Under the pieces are notes generated by a model, which was not told where the DNA came from, searched no databases, and saw only the letters and a list, made by a program, of their open reading frames with translations. DNA of 64,000 bases. Origin: Lactonifactor longoviformis DSM 17459 (GTDB lineage: Bacteria > Bacillota > Clostridia > Lachnospirales > Lachnospiraceae). Location: NCBI RefSeq assembly GCF_900129135.1, contig NZ_FQVI01000013.1:55111-119110 (forward strand). Reading direction: 5' to 3'. Position numbers and translations under genes: made by a program. Below, piece after piece: positions 1 to 8,129 of the stretch (position 1 is its first letter; every line of letters starts with the position of its first letter).

Positions 1-254
1 TTGTCAAAATCAAAGGAGCATACATACGTACCATCTCCCATACGGGTGTCCAGGACACCCAGAGTATTCAGCTTCTGCAGAGCCATACGGACCGTAAAAC
101 GGTTTACACCGAATGTTTCCGCTAATTCCCCCTCCGAAGGTATCTTTTTATTTTCCTCCCAGATTCCCTGGGAGATCAGTGCTTTCATCTCTTTGCACAC
201 CAGATCAGGTGCAGACATTTTCCTGATTTTTAAATCTTTTGTTTTTGCAGACAT
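1..254 (-). CDS. GntR-family transcriptional regulator, N-terminal part (cut by window edge)
   Basis: Only the first 84 or so codons lie in the window; the rest runs off the left end. The minus-strand translation begins MSAKTKDLKIRK and contains a winged-helix GntR signature: an IPSEGELAE segment followed by FGVNRFTVRMALQKLNTLG and a DGTYV wing, about residues 35-80. The ATG is chosen because GGAGG (263-267) sits 8 nt upstream. The effector domain is not visible, so the subfamily (HutC, FadR or other) is undecided. It is transcribed away from the operon starting at 601, and an inverted repeat over that operon's -10 box is its likely operator, so I infer local repression of the neighbouring operon. 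Confidence 0.88.
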   Translation of the reverse strand, partial: MSAKTKDLKIRKMSAPDLVCKEMKALISQGIWEENKKIPSEGELAETFGVNRFTVRMALQKLNTLGVLDTRMGDGTYVCSFDFD

Positions 255-467
255 GCTTCATTCCTCCGGTTTCTTATAACTAAAATGATACCCTCAAAGG
301 GTTACCCCGTCAAGTTTATTCTACTGTATTTGTACGGGCGAACCGGATACTTCCGACAATTCACATTACTGCCGGGAGGTAGGAATAGGTACAAAGAATT
401 TATTTAGCAACATGCACAAAAAAATAAGATAAATTTCAGATGATTTATGAAAAATGTAAATAACGGA

Positions 468-496
468 TTGACAAGATGTGATACTAATGGTATGAT
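468..496 (+). promoter_or_regulatory. Sigma-70-type promoter of the 601-9308 operon
   Basis: TTGACA (468-473), a 17-bp spacer and TATGAT (491-496): consensus -35 and 5/6 -10 with ideal spacing. It is the only strong promoter I see in the 346-bp gap 255-600 and lies about 105 bp before the first start codon, leaving a roughly 95-nt leader in which I recognise no riboswitch. The rest of the gap is AT-rich and shows nothing else I can name. Confidence 0.75.
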
Positions 497-516
497 TCAC
501 CTAGTGAACAAGTGAA
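496..516. promoter_or_regulatory. Inverted repeat at the -10 box, candidate GntR operator
   Basis: TTCAC (496-500), CTA, GTGAA (504-508) is a perfect 5-bp inverted repeat that starts on the last base of the -10 box, and a second GTGAA follows at 512-516. Binding here would block transcription initiation. Linking it to the divergent GntR gene is inference from position. Confidence 0.5.
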
Positions 517-600
517 ACAGAGAGCTTCTCAGTCAACAACGATACAGCACCGGACAGTGACATTACATAGTGGAAACGTCCCCTGGGAAAGGAGAAATGT

Positions 601-870
601 ATGGCAAATATTCTGGAAATACTTATGCTGCTTTGCTTTGGCGCTTCATGGCCGATTAATTTCAGAAAAGCGATGAAGGCAGGAACAACGAAGGGTACCA
701 GCCTGGCTTTCCTTTTCCTGATAGAATTTGGATATATATGCGGTGCCGCGGCAAAAGTCCTGAATCACAGCATTAATTATGTTTTGATCTTTTATGGGAT
801 TAATCTGGTGGTTGTTGCGGCGAACATTGGAATTTATTTTGTTAATAAAAAGAAAGATACGGCATTGTAA
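601..870 (+). CDS. Small PQ-loop/SemiSWEET-like membrane protein
   Basis: This 89-residue protein has three hydrophobic spans (about 4-20, 33-52, 58-80) and a short positively charged tail. The motif SWPINFRKAMKAGTTKGTS between spans 1 and 2 resembles the PQ-loop/SemiSWEET repeat, where a proline in the first helix is central to transport. SemiSWEETs work as dimers of such three-helix units and carry sugars or small organic solutes across the inner membrane. The start has AAAGGAG a few bases upstream. It is the first gene of a tightly packed operon, so it may import the substrate the following hydrolases process. The substrate cannot be read from sequence. Confidence 0.6.
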   Translation: MANILEILMLLCFGASWPINFRKAMKAGTTKGTSLAFLFLIEFGYICGAAAKVLNHSINYVLIFYGINLVVVAANIGIYFVNKKKDTAL

Positions 871-892
871 TCAAAAAAAGGAGGTTACTATA

Positions 893-1837
893 ATGACACT
901 GGTTAAAAGATTCATGGAGGATGCGGAAAGGGGAGGGATGCACATCTTGGCTGCCCAGGTCCGTATGAATGGAGAGATAGTCGATGAATGGACACGGTTC
1001 CCGGCAAAGCCCAGGTTTGAGACCTACTCCGTGTCAAAGACGTTTGCAGGGGTGGGCGCAGGCATAGCTTTGGAGGAAGGGCTGATTACGCTGGATGAGC
1101 GCATCAGCGAAAGCTTTCCGGAAGCAAGTTATGACATTACTGATGAGAATGCTCTTAGTATCACAGTGCGGGATTTGCTGACCATGACTTCAGGGCTGAG
1201 CGAGACTATGCTCTGGCGTGATGGCTACGAAAGAAAATACGAGCGAGACTGGATTCGATTCTTTTATAAGGCGGGCAAATTTGTAAACAAGCCAGGAACG
1301 GCTTTTCTGTATAACAATGTTAACCCTTATATTCTTGGCTGCCTTATTGAGAAAAAGTCTGGTCAAAACCTGCGGGAGTATCTCAGATACCGCCTCTTTG
1401 AACCGGTGGGAATACATAACGTAGAGTGGACCAGCTGCCCCATGGGGCATACCATTGCGGCCAATGCCCTGCAGATCAACGTGGATGAGCTGGGGCAGTT
1501 TGGGCAGATGCTTGCCAATGGAGGAGAATATAACGGCAAACGTATTGTATCAGAGTCTTATATAAAGGCAATGATGACTTCGTATTCTGAGACCGGGGAA
1601 TACATTCCCTCCCAGCCTCCGGTCAGGGCTGGGTATGGATATCAGACATGGATAGACGGGGTGAATCACGCTGCCTACATGTGGGGGATCTTTGGCCAGT
1701 ACTGCGTAGTCCTCCCTGAAAAGAATGCGGTAGTTACGGTATTGTCTCTGGAGCCGTCAGACGGCGGATCCAACGGCAATTATGATACATCTCCCCTGCG
1801 AAAGGTGATTTGGGAGGATCTTGTGACGCAAGTCTGA
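893..1837 (+). CDS. Serine hydrolase of the beta-lactamase/class C penicillin-binding family
   Basis: The protein has 314 residues. The SxxK nucleophile motif is seen as SVSK in ETYSVSKTFAGVGAGIALEEG (about residue 46), and the YxN motif as YNN in FLYNNVNPYILGCLIE (about 140). A third, KTG-like element is not obvious; WGIFGQ near the C-terminus is a candidate position. There is no signal peptide, so it probably works in the cytoplasm as an esterase or amidase rather than a secreted beta-lactamase. The frame is open to 794, but GGAGG at 880-884 fixes the ATG at 893. It lies 22 bp after the PQ-loop gene and before a CE4 deacetylase, suggesting stepwise hydrolysis of an acylated or amidated compound. 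Confidence 0.8.
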   Translation: MTLVKRFMEDAERGGMHILAAQVRMNGEIVDEWTRFPAKPRFETYSVSKTFAGVGAGIALEEGLITLDERISESFPEASYDITDENALSITVRDLLTMTSGLSETMLWRDGYERKYERDWIRFFYKAGKFVNKPGTAFLYNNVNPYILGCLIEKKSGQNLREYLRYRLFEPVGIHNVEWTSCPMGHTIAANALQINVDELGQFGQMLANGGEYNGKRIVSESYIKAMMTSYSETGEYIPSQPPVRAGYGYQTWIDGVNHAAYMWGIFGQYCVVLPEKNAVVTVLSLEPSDGGSNGNYDTSPLRKVIWEDLVTQV

Positions 1838-1920
1838 AAGCGGCAGTAACTTTATTTACATTAAAAGGGTTTTAAATTTTCGAATTTAAAATAAAAAATT
1901 ATTAAGGAGGTAACATCATT

Positions 1921-2856
1921 ATGAGTACCAAGAAAGACATTAAAATCTGTATTAATCCGCATTTTGATGCCGTATCCCTTTGGATTGGTTCCTGGGGCGG
2001 CGAGGATTCTCCGTGTGACATCTCCAGAGGTGTATTCGGTGCTAAACGCGGTGTTCCGCGTCTCTTGGACCTGTTTAAACGCTTCAATATACCTGTAACC
2101 TGGGGCGTGACAGGACATTCCATGGAGAGCTTCCCTAAGGCAGCCGATATGATCTGCGATGCTGTGAACAATGCGGGACACGAGATCGGTATTCATGGCT
2201 ATGTGCATGAGAATCCTCTTGCCATGACCCGCCAGCAGGAGGCTGATGTTCTGGATCGTACAATCAGTACTATTGAGAAGATTTCCGGCAAAAAGCCCCA
2301 GGGCTACATGGCACCGTGGTGGGAGCTGAGCCAAAACACGGTTGAACTGCTGTTTGAGCGCGGAATTACTTATGACAGCAGTCTGATGGAAGATGACTAT
2401 TGGCCATATTACGTGCGTGTGGGCGACAGCTGGACGAAGATTAATTACAATGGACCTGCTGCAGACTGGATGAAGCCATGGCAGCCGGGCAAAGCGGTAG
2501 ATTTGGTTGAACTTCCGGCCAACTGGCACTTAGATGATGCGCCGCCGCTTCTGTTCGTAAAGGCTTCTGCAAACAGCCATGGATGGATAACCGGACGTCA
2601 GCTGGGAGAGATCTGGCAGGATCAGTTTGACTGGGTATACCGTAATTACGATTACGCAGTACTGCCAATTACCATTCATCCGGATGCTTCGGGCAAGCCT
2701 CACGGACTGATGATGCTTGAGCGCCTGTTTGATCATATGCTGTCCCACGCTGGAGTCAGCTTCTGTACAATGGCTGATGCGGCTGAGGATTTCCGTAAGC
2801 GGGCCCCCTTTGGCACAGACACAGATTTAGGCGTTGAAAATGGGCTTCATGTGTAA
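1921..2856 (+). CDS. Polysaccharide-deacetylase-fold (CE4/NodB) amidohydrolase
   Basis: This 311-residue protein has the NodB layout: a first metal-ligand Asp in PHFDAVSLW (D16), then the H-x-x-x-H pair in EIGIHGYVHENP (H92, H96), and MAPWWELS with a later HPDASGKPHG. No signal peptide is present. Cytoplasmic members of this fold include allantoinase-like PuuE and cyclic-imide hydrolases as well as sugar deacetylases, so amide or imide hydrolysis of a small molecule fits better here than cell-wall deacetylation. AAGGAGGT lies just upstream of the ATG. The operon neighbours (serine hydrolase, C45 acyltransferase) are also hydrolases. Substrate unknown. Confidence 0.8.
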   Translation: MSTKKDIKICINPHFDAVSLWIGSWGGEDSPCDISRGVFGAKRGVPRLLDLFKRFNIPVTWGVTGHSMESFPKAADMICDAVNNAGHEIGIHGYVHENPLAMTRQQEADVLDRTISTIEKISGKKPQGYMAPWWELSQNTVELLFERGITYDSSLMEDDYWPYYVRVGDSWTKINYNGPAADWMKPWQPGKAVDLVELPANWHLDDAPPLLFVKASANSHGWITGRQLGEIWQDQFDWVYRNYDYAVLPITIHPDASGKPHGLMMLERLFDHMLSHAGVSFCTMADAAEDFRKRAPFGTDTDLGVENGLHV

Positions 2857-2882
2857 TCTTGAACATATGCACTGAATAGGAC

Positions 2883-2922
2883 GCCCTTCCCGGCAGGGGA
2901 GTATCTCTTTGCCGGGAAGGGC
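2883..2922. other. Strong intra-operon stem-loop without T-tract
   Basis: GCCCTTCCCGGC (2883-2894) pairs perfectly with GCCGGGAAGGGC (2911-2922) around a 16-nt loop. No run of T follows on either strand, so it is more likely an RNA-processing or mRNA-stability hairpin, or a weak attenuator, than a full terminator. The next start codon is only 24 bp away. Confidence 0.6.
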
Positions 2923-2945
2923 AGTTAAAGTTAAGGAGGGGTATT

Positions 2946-3269
2946 ATGTGTGCAGCTTGCGGTGTACTGAGCGGAGGGGCTGACTGGCTGGAGCGGGCCG
3001 GGAATCCTGAGGGAATAGGTGCAGAGGAGAACGCCACGCGAAGGGCGGAACGCCAGAACCTTATCCAGATGGTAAATGTCCTGCTGGCTCCGGGAAGAGC
3101 AAAGCTATGCGATTTCCATACAAAGCTTATCCTCAAGGGTCCTACGGGACAGACAAAGATTGTAGATGACCTGGCCCATGTCTGGGTAACGGCAGATGCC
3201 ATCGGACTGCGCCCGGTGGATCCCCTTGATGAGGAATATTTGTCCGCCATCGGACTGCAGAAGGAGTGA
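2946..3269 (+). CDS. Uncharacterised 107-aa protein with N-terminal CxxC, partner of the CobW GTPase
   Basis: I do not recognise a named family. The protein begins MCAACGVLSGGADWLERAG: a CxxC pair at residues 2 and 5 that could bind a metal or, after Met removal, sit at the very N-terminus. A basic helix around 28-45 is followed by a beta-rich stretch (KLCDFHTKLILKGPTGQTKIVDDLAHVWVTADAIG) and an acidic end. No signal peptide or membrane segment is seen. AAGGAGGGG precedes the ATG. It abuts the CobW-family GTPase, whose ribosome site overlaps its stop, so the two are probably translationally coupled. I infer a client or adaptor of the metallochaperone. Confidence 0.7.
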   Translation: MCAACGVLSGGADWLERAGNPEGIGAEENATRRAERQNLIQMVNVLLAPGRAKLCDFHTKLILKGPTGQTKIVDDLAHVWVTADAIGLRPVDPLDEEYLSAIGLQKE

Positions 3270-3274
3270 ACAGA

Positions 3275-4354
3275 ATGGAAGAACGAATTCCTGTAACAGT
3301 TTTGACCGGATTTCTCGGAAGTGGCAAGACGACACTTCTGCAGAGACTGCTGAACTGTGAAGAAGGCGCCGGAGTGGCTGTCATGATCAATGAATTGGGT
3401 GAGGTGGCTTTGGATCATCTCTTTGTACAAAAGCTTACAGAGAGCACCATTGTCCTGAAGAACGGATGTATCTGCTGCACGATGCGGGAAGATCTGCAGA
3501 CAGGACTGAGAGAACTGATAGACGGCTGTTCCCGGGGGATAATAGCTCCCTTTAACAGGGTAGTTGTGGAGACAACCGGGCTTGCAGACCCAACCCCCAT
3601 TGCCCAGACCCTGGACGGAGACTTAATGCTTCGCCGGCAGGTGCGACTGGCCAATATCATTACTACCATTGACGCTGTCTTCGGGGCGGAGCAGCTTGAC
3701 ACTCATGAGGAGAGCATGAGACAGGCAGCTATCGCTGACCGCCTTGTGCTGACTAAGACTGACATTGCGACGCCGGAACAAATCGCACTTGCCCGGGATA
3801 AGATACATAAGGTCAATCCTATGGCTATGGTGCTGGACTCCAACAGCCCGGAATCTCTGTGGCCTATGTTGTTTGACATTGATCCTTTTAATCCTGATAC
3901 AAAGAGTGCAGAGGTTCAGGCCTGGCTCTCCCGCCTTCCCCATATTAAGGCGGCAGACGCCATGCACGGGGAACATCATCACCATCATCACGGTGAAGGT
4001 GAGGAACATGTACATCACTACCATGAAGGGTATCACCATGACGAAAACGAGATTCAGACCTTTTCCATCCGCACGGAAAAGCCGTTAAACTGGACGGCCT
4101 TTGCCATCTGGCTTTCCGCGCTGGTGCACCGGTATGGAAAGCAGATACTGCGGATTAAGGGGCTTTTGAATGTCCCGGGCGCTCTGGGACCTGTTGTTCT
4201 CAATACAGTACAGAGCCACATTACGCCGCCTATGCATCTGGATGAATGGCCGGATGAGGATCACTCTTCCCGCATAGTCTTCATCGTTCAGGGAATATCC
4301 CCCAAAATGATGCAGACCTCCCTGGAGCATTTTTTGTCTATTTTAGAAGATTAG
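3275..4354 (+). CDS. CobW/COG0523 G3E-family GTPase metallochaperone with His-rich linker
   Basis: The protein has 359 residues. The Walker A is GFLGSGKT (12-19), the CxCC metal motif is CICC (65-68), ETTGLADP serves as the switch region (about 99-106) and TKTD (160-163) is the guanine-specificity motif. A very His-rich linker spans about 231-256, with six consecutive His (234-239) and further HH pairs, before the CobW C-terminal domain. COG0523 proteins use GTP to deliver Zn, Co, Ni or Fe to client enzymes. AAGGAG at 3261-3266 supports ATG 3275 over an upstream in-frame GTG (3266). The downstream LarA-type racemase needs nickel and is a plausible client; that link is inference. Confidence 0.9.
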   Translation: MEERIPVTVLTGFLGSGKTTLLQRLLNCEEGAGVAVMINELGEVALDHLFVQKLTESTIVLKNGCICCTMREDLQTGLRELIDGCSRGIIAPFNRVVVETTGLADPTPIAQTLDGDLMLRRQVRLANIITTIDAVFGAEQLDTHEESMRQAAIADRLVLTKTDIATPEQIALARDKIHKVNPMAMVLDSNSPESLWPMLFDIDPFNPDTKSAEVQAWLSRLPHIKAADAMHGEHHHHHHGEGEEHVHHYHEGYHHDENEIQTFSIRTEKPLNWTAFAIWLSALVHRYGKQILRIKGLLNVPGALGPVVLNTVQSHITPPMHLDEWPDEDHSSRIVFIVQGISPKMMQTSLEHFLSILED

Positions 4355-4400
4355 ACGGGATATTAGGGTTAATGTATTTTAAATCAGTAGGAGGTAATTT

Positions 4401-4940
4401 ATGAAGATAAAAAAACATACGATGATTGCTCTGTTTGTGGGATTACAGGCATGTGTGATCCAGATCATCGATCAATGCATACATGGTGTTCTGCCCCCTG
4501 CCGGAAATACCGGATTCGCATGGGTATCGTTCCTGGCCTGGGCCACTTATTTTATGGCGGGCTGTACCATTAAGGACGGCGTCCGGGCCTTCCTGGGATT
4601 TCTCATAGGCATAATAGCATCTATCATTATTATGCTGTTGTCCGGACCTTTTGGAGCCCTGGGATTCTTTGCCACGCCTCTGGCAATTCTCATTATCGCC
4701 TGGCTGCTGTTCTACCTGGAGATTGCCCCTCACATGTTCAGTTTGGTTCCGGCGGTCTACATAGCCGCAGGCGCTTATTTCGGCTGTATGTCATATGTAC
4801 CGGGTGCGGAATATGGAACGGTCTTTCTCACAGAGATGATTTATCTGACTCTCGGATTATTCTTTGGCTGGATGACCATTGCGTTCAGGACATGGTATGA
4901 ATCAGGGCGGGGCAAAGCAGAAGCAGCAGAGAGAAGCTGA
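4401..4940 (+). CDS. DUF1097-family inner membrane protein
   Basis: This 179-residue protein has about five hydrophobic spans and resembles the DUF1097 family (E. coli YcdZ type): FAWVSFLAWATYFMAGC, a GxxxG-rich LGFLIGIIASIIIML segment and a terminal LGLFFGWMTIAFRTW. The function of the family is not established. The ATG follows GGAGGT. It sits 46 bp after the CobW gene and 28 bp before the C45 hydrolase. A role as a permease or exporter for the operon's substrate or product is possible but not shown. Confidence 0.75.
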   Translation: MKIKKHTMIALFVGLQACVIQIIDQCIHGVLPPAGNTGFAWVSFLAWATYFMAGCTIKDGVRAFLGFLIGIIASIIIMLLSGPFGALGFFATPLAILIIAWLLFYLEIAPHMFSLVPAVYIAAGAYFGCMSYVPGAEYGTVFLTEMIYLTLGLFFGWMTIAFRTWYESGRGKAEAAERS

Positions 4941-4968
4941 ATGCGGGGATCCTAAAGGAGGGAATTAA

Positions 4969-6051
4969 ATGAACTTTCCGTATATTGAGATTGAAGGCAC
5001 TCCCTATGAAATCGGTTTTCAGGAGGGGGAAAGCTTTAAGACCCAGATTGCAGGAAGCATTGCCTGTTACAAGGTAATGTTCAAGGACTACTCGGATCTC
5101 AGCTGGGACAGGGCAAGAGAACTGTCGAGACAATTTATACCAGTGATCACGGAGTACAATCCGGATTATCTGGAGGAGATGAAAGGAATTGCCGATGGTT
5201 CCGGTTTTGATTTTGAAGATATTCTGGCTCTGAACTGCAGAAGCGAGCTTGTATTTGTGGGGAAGGAGTTCGACAGGATGGATGGGGGATGTACTTCCAT
5301 CGGGGTGAGCAGTGAGGCCGGAGCGTCAGGAAATGCTTTTCTGGCTCACAACTGGGATTGGAAGACAAGCCAGCGTTCGTCCATGGTTATGATGAAAATC
5401 CGTCAGAAAAACGGAAAGCCCACGATATTTATGGTAACAGAGGCCGGGATCATAGGAAAGACTGGATTCAACAGTGCAGGCGTTGCCCTTTACCTGAATG
5501 CCCTTTCAACGAATCAGGCGCCGGGGGGACTGCCTCTGCATATGGCTATGCGGGGAATTCTGGACTGTGAGACCCTGACGGAGGCAGTAAAGGCCGCGAC
5601 AAGGATGCCTCTTGGGTGCTGTGCAAACTTTATGCTGGGACACAAGAACGGGGAATGTATCGATCTGGAGATTGAAAATGAGGATTTTGATGTATTATAT
5701 CCCCGGGACGGAATTATCGTCCATACGAATCATTTTCTAAGTCCCAGACTTCCCCTTGCACCCCGGAAAGATACTACCAAATATAAACTACCGGATAGCT
5801 TTATACGCCTGGGGAGGGCTGAAAAGCTGATGCGGTCCGTGGATAGTAAAATTACAGCCGGGGACATTATTGAGGTACTCTCAGATCATGTGGAATATCC
5901 TTGCAGTATCTGCCGCCATGATGACCTGAAGGCAGAGCCCGGCCTGCGTATGGGCACCGTATTTTCTATGGTTGTAAACCTGACTTCCGGCGATATCTAT
6001 TTCTGCAAGGGAAACCCCTGTGAAAACAAGTATGAGCAATATCATATCTGA
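4969..6051 (+). CDS. C45 peptidase / acyl-CoA:6-APA acyltransferase-type Ntn hydrolase
   Basis: The 360-residue protein matches the penicillin acyltransferase (AAT, peptidase C45) pattern. The N-terminal PYEIGFQEGESFKTQI helix and MKGIADGSGFDFEDILALNCRSE are followed by DGGCTSIGV, whose Cys108 is the expected nucleophile exposed by self-cleavage before it. AHNWDW (about 126) and the GVALYLNAL segment are further family landmarks. Members cleave or transfer N-acyl groups. If processed, it would give a fragment of about 107 residues and a larger one carrying the catalytic Cys. No signal peptide is evident. GGAGGG precedes the start. It is the third hydrolase in this operon. Confidence 0.85.
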   Translation: MNFPYIEIEGTPYEIGFQEGESFKTQIAGSIACYKVMFKDYSDLSWDRARELSRQFIPVITEYNPDYLEEMKGIADGSGFDFEDILALNCRSELVFVGKEFDRMDGGCTSIGVSSEAGASGNAFLAHNWDWKTSQRSSMVMMKIRQKNGKPTIFMVTEAGIIGKTGFNSAGVALYLNALSTNQAPGGLPLHMAMRGILDCETLTEAVKAATRMPLGCCANFMLGHKNGECIDLEIENEDFDVLYPRDGIIVHTNHFLSPRLPLAPRKDTTKYKLPDSFIRLGRAEKLMRSVDSKITAGDIIEVLSDHVEYPCSICRHDDLKAEPGLRMGTVFSMVVNLTSGDIYFCKGNPCENKYEQYHI

Positions 6052-6072
6052 TCAGAAAGAACGGGGAAATAC

Positions 6073-7320
6073 ATGAAGATTAGTTTTGGATATGGGAAAA
6101 GTGTACAGGAGGCAGAAATTCCTGAGAGAAATCTCATCGCTGTGCTGGAATCAAACCCCATGACGCATGATAGAAGAGATGCCGAAGCGGCGGCATTCGC
6201 CTTAGAGCATCCCATCGGGACGCCCCGGTTGAGGGATATGGTCAGGGCGGGACAAAAGGTGGCAATTGTGACAAGTGATATTACCAGGCCTCTGCCCTCC
6301 TGGGAAATTATGCCCTTGGTATTGGATGAGCTGTATGAGGGAGGCATCTCTAAGGAGGATGTCACTGTAGTTCTGGCTCTGGGTTCACACAGGAAACATA
6401 CGGAAGAAGAGATTATTCACCTTGTGGGAGAACGGTGCTATGGGGAAGTGAAATGTAAAGACTCCGATCCGGAGGACTGTGTTCATCTGGGAGTTACCCG
6501 AAATGGAACCCCGGTTGACATAACGAGAACAGTGAGTGAGGCAGATTTCAGGGTATGCCTTGGAAATATTGAATTTCATTATTTTGCTGGTTACTCAGGG
6601 GGAGCAAAGGCAATCATGCCAGGGGTTTCAACACCTGAGGCTATCCGGAAAAATCATCGGCTCATGACCCATGAAAATTCCTGCGCGGGAAGACTGGGGG
6701 ACAATCCTCTCCGTGCGGATATTGAAGAAGCCGGAAGGATTACCGGCATTGATTTTATCGTAAACGCCGTTTTAGATGAGCATAAGCATATCGTATACTG
6801 CACAGCCGGAGATGTGATTAAGGCTCACCGGGCAGGCTGCGCATATCTTGACAAAATGTACAGAAAGAGTATTCCCCGGCGGGCCGATATTGTGCTCGTC
6901 TCTCAGGGCGGAGCTCCGAAGGATGCAAACTTATACCAGACCCAAAAGGCACTGGACAATGCCAGGCATGCGGTAAAAAAGGGCGGCACGATTATTCTGA
7001 TTGGTGCTTGCAGCGAGGGCATGGGAAGCGCCGAGTTCCAGCGGTGGCTTACAAGTGCACCCACGTCCCGCTCTATGATTCGGAGGATAGAAGAGGAGTT
7101 TGTGCTGGGAGGGCATAAAGCAGCCGCCATAGGTATGGTATTAGAGGATGCGCGAATTGATCTTGTTTCGGAAATGGATCCGGCCTTTGTAAAACGCATA
7201 TTTCTAACTCCCCAGCCGTCGGTACAGGAGGCATTAGATCAGGCCATGAAACGGTATGGGGCGAATGCCTCGGTAATTGCAATGCCCTTTGGGGGCTCCA
7301 CACTGCCCGTTGTAACTTAG
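6073..7320 (+). CDS. LarA-family nickel-pincer-dependent 2-hydroxyacid racemase/epimerase
   Basis: At 415 residues the length fits LarA. By comparison with Lactiplantibacillus LarA, the expected residues are all present: Arg72 (SDITRP), His106 (GSHRK), His169 (FHYF), Lys179 (SGGAKAIMPG, the residue that bonds the nickel-pincer cofactor), His195 (KNHR), and Gln289/Lys292 (YQTQKALD). An active cofactor-bound enzyme is therefore expected. Characterised members racemise lactate, malate and other 2-hydroxyacids. A malic enzyme gene ends the same operon, so malate is a reasonable substrate guess. The cofactor-making larB, larC and larE are not in this window. The ATG follows AACGGGGAAAT, a modest ribosome site. 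Confidence 0.87.
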   Translation: MKISFGYGKSVQEAEIPERNLIAVLESNPMTHDRRDAEAAAFALEHPIGTPRLRDMVRAGQKVAIVTSDITRPLPSWEIMPLVLDELYEGGISKEDVTVVLALGSHRKHTEEEIIHLVGERCYGEVKCKDSDPEDCVHLGVTRNGTPVDITRTVSEADFRVCLGNIEFHYFAGYSGGAKAIMPGVSTPEAIRKNHRLMTHENSCAGRLGDNPLRADIEEAGRITGIDFIVNAVLDEHKHIVYCTAGDVIKAHRAGCAYLDKMYRKSIPRRADIVLVSQGGAPKDANLYQTQKALDNARHAVKKGGTIILIGACSEGMGSAEFQRWLTSAPTSRSMIRRIEEEFVLGGHKAAAIGMVLEDARIDLVSEMDPAFVKRIFLTPQPSVQEALDQAMKRYGANASVIAMPFGGSTLPVVT

Positions 7321-7346
7321 AGTGTAAGGATAGGAGAAAAGAAGAT

Positions 7347-8099
7347 ATGGATGCCTGGTTCGATCGAGTCATTGCCTTTTTGGCTGATGTAATGACTCAA
7401 AATGTGTGGTTTGCTCCCATTTTGAGTCTGGCAGCAGGGATAGTGACCTCTTTTACGCCCTGCTCTCTATCGGCAGTGCCTTTGGCTCTTGCCTATATGG
7501 AAAGGACATCCTCCACCCCCCGTACTGCATTCCGGCTGTCATTGACTATGGCTGCCGGGATGGCGGGGACATTTGCCGTCTTTGGATCTGCTGCATCTAT
7601 AATCGGCCATTATATGCACGAGATTGGCCACTGGTGGAGTTTGATTATGGGGCTTCTTATGATTCTGATGGCTTTACAGACCTGGGGTATGATAAAAATA
7701 TTTCCTGGAAAGAGGGAGCATAGACATCACGGCCGCCAGGGGGACAGTCATGGAGGGTGCGGCTGCCATGCAGGGGATATGAAGAAAATGCCTGGAAACG
7801 GATATGTGGGAGCGTTTTTTACCGGAGCTTTGAGCGGGGTATTTGCATCCCACTGTGCTGGGCCGGTGATGGTTGCCCTGCTTGCAATCGTGGCTCAGTC
7901 GGAAAACGGACTGCTCTGGGGAATTTTCCTAATGATTTTATATGCGGCCGGCCACGGTATTTTGCTGGTACTAGCAGGGACCGGTTACAGTGCGGCAGAC
8001 AGTTGGATACGCAGTCCTAAATATAACAGGGTAAGCAGATTGCTGCGGGTAGTGTTAGGAGCGGTAATTCTGTTTATCGGCCTATGGATGCTATTATAA
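7347..8099 (+). CDS. CcdA/DsbD-like membrane protein with cytosol-facing or loop His/Cys cluster
   Basis: The 250-residue protein has six membrane spans in two halves, each opening with a Cys in a helix: FTPCSLSAVPLAL (C39) and ASHCAGPVMVALL (C170). This is the thiol pair of CcdA/DsbD-type electron carriers. Between the halves a soluble loop (about 121-150) carries HRHH, SHGG and CGCH, a dense cluster of metal-type ligands not typical of plain CcdA. It could pass electrons across the membrane or handle a metal or thiol. With the His-rich CobW GTPase and nickel racemase in the same operon, metal homeostasis is attractive. The start is preceded by GGAGAAAAG. Confidence 0.78.
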   Translation: MDAWFDRVIAFLADVMTQNVWFAPILSLAAGIVTSFTPCSLSAVPLALAYMERTSSTPRTAFRLSLTMAAGMAGTFAVFGSAASIIGHYMHEIGHWWSLIMGLLMILMALQTWGMIKIFPGKREHRHHGRQGDSHGGCGCHAGDMKKMPGNGYVGAFFTGALSGVFASHCAGPVMVALLAIVAQSENGLLWGIFLMILYAAGHGILLVLAGTGYSAADSWIRSPKYNRVSRLLRVVLGAVILFIGLWMLL

Positions 8100-8129
8100 A
8101 ATTAGTGAATCATATACGGAGGAGCCAGA

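Noticed and set aside
497..600. Riboswitch in the leader of the 601 operon, including a nickel/cobalt type
   Set aside because: I see no conserved core of a known riboswitch class; only the operator-like repeat stands out.
794..892. Upstream extension of the serine hydrolase to ATG 794
   Set aside because: It would overlap the PQ-loop gene by 77 bp, has no ribosome site, and GGAGG sits correctly before ATG 893.
3266..3274. GTG 3266 as start of the CobW gene
   Set aside because: It lies within the AAGGAG ribosome site that is well spaced for ATG 3275.
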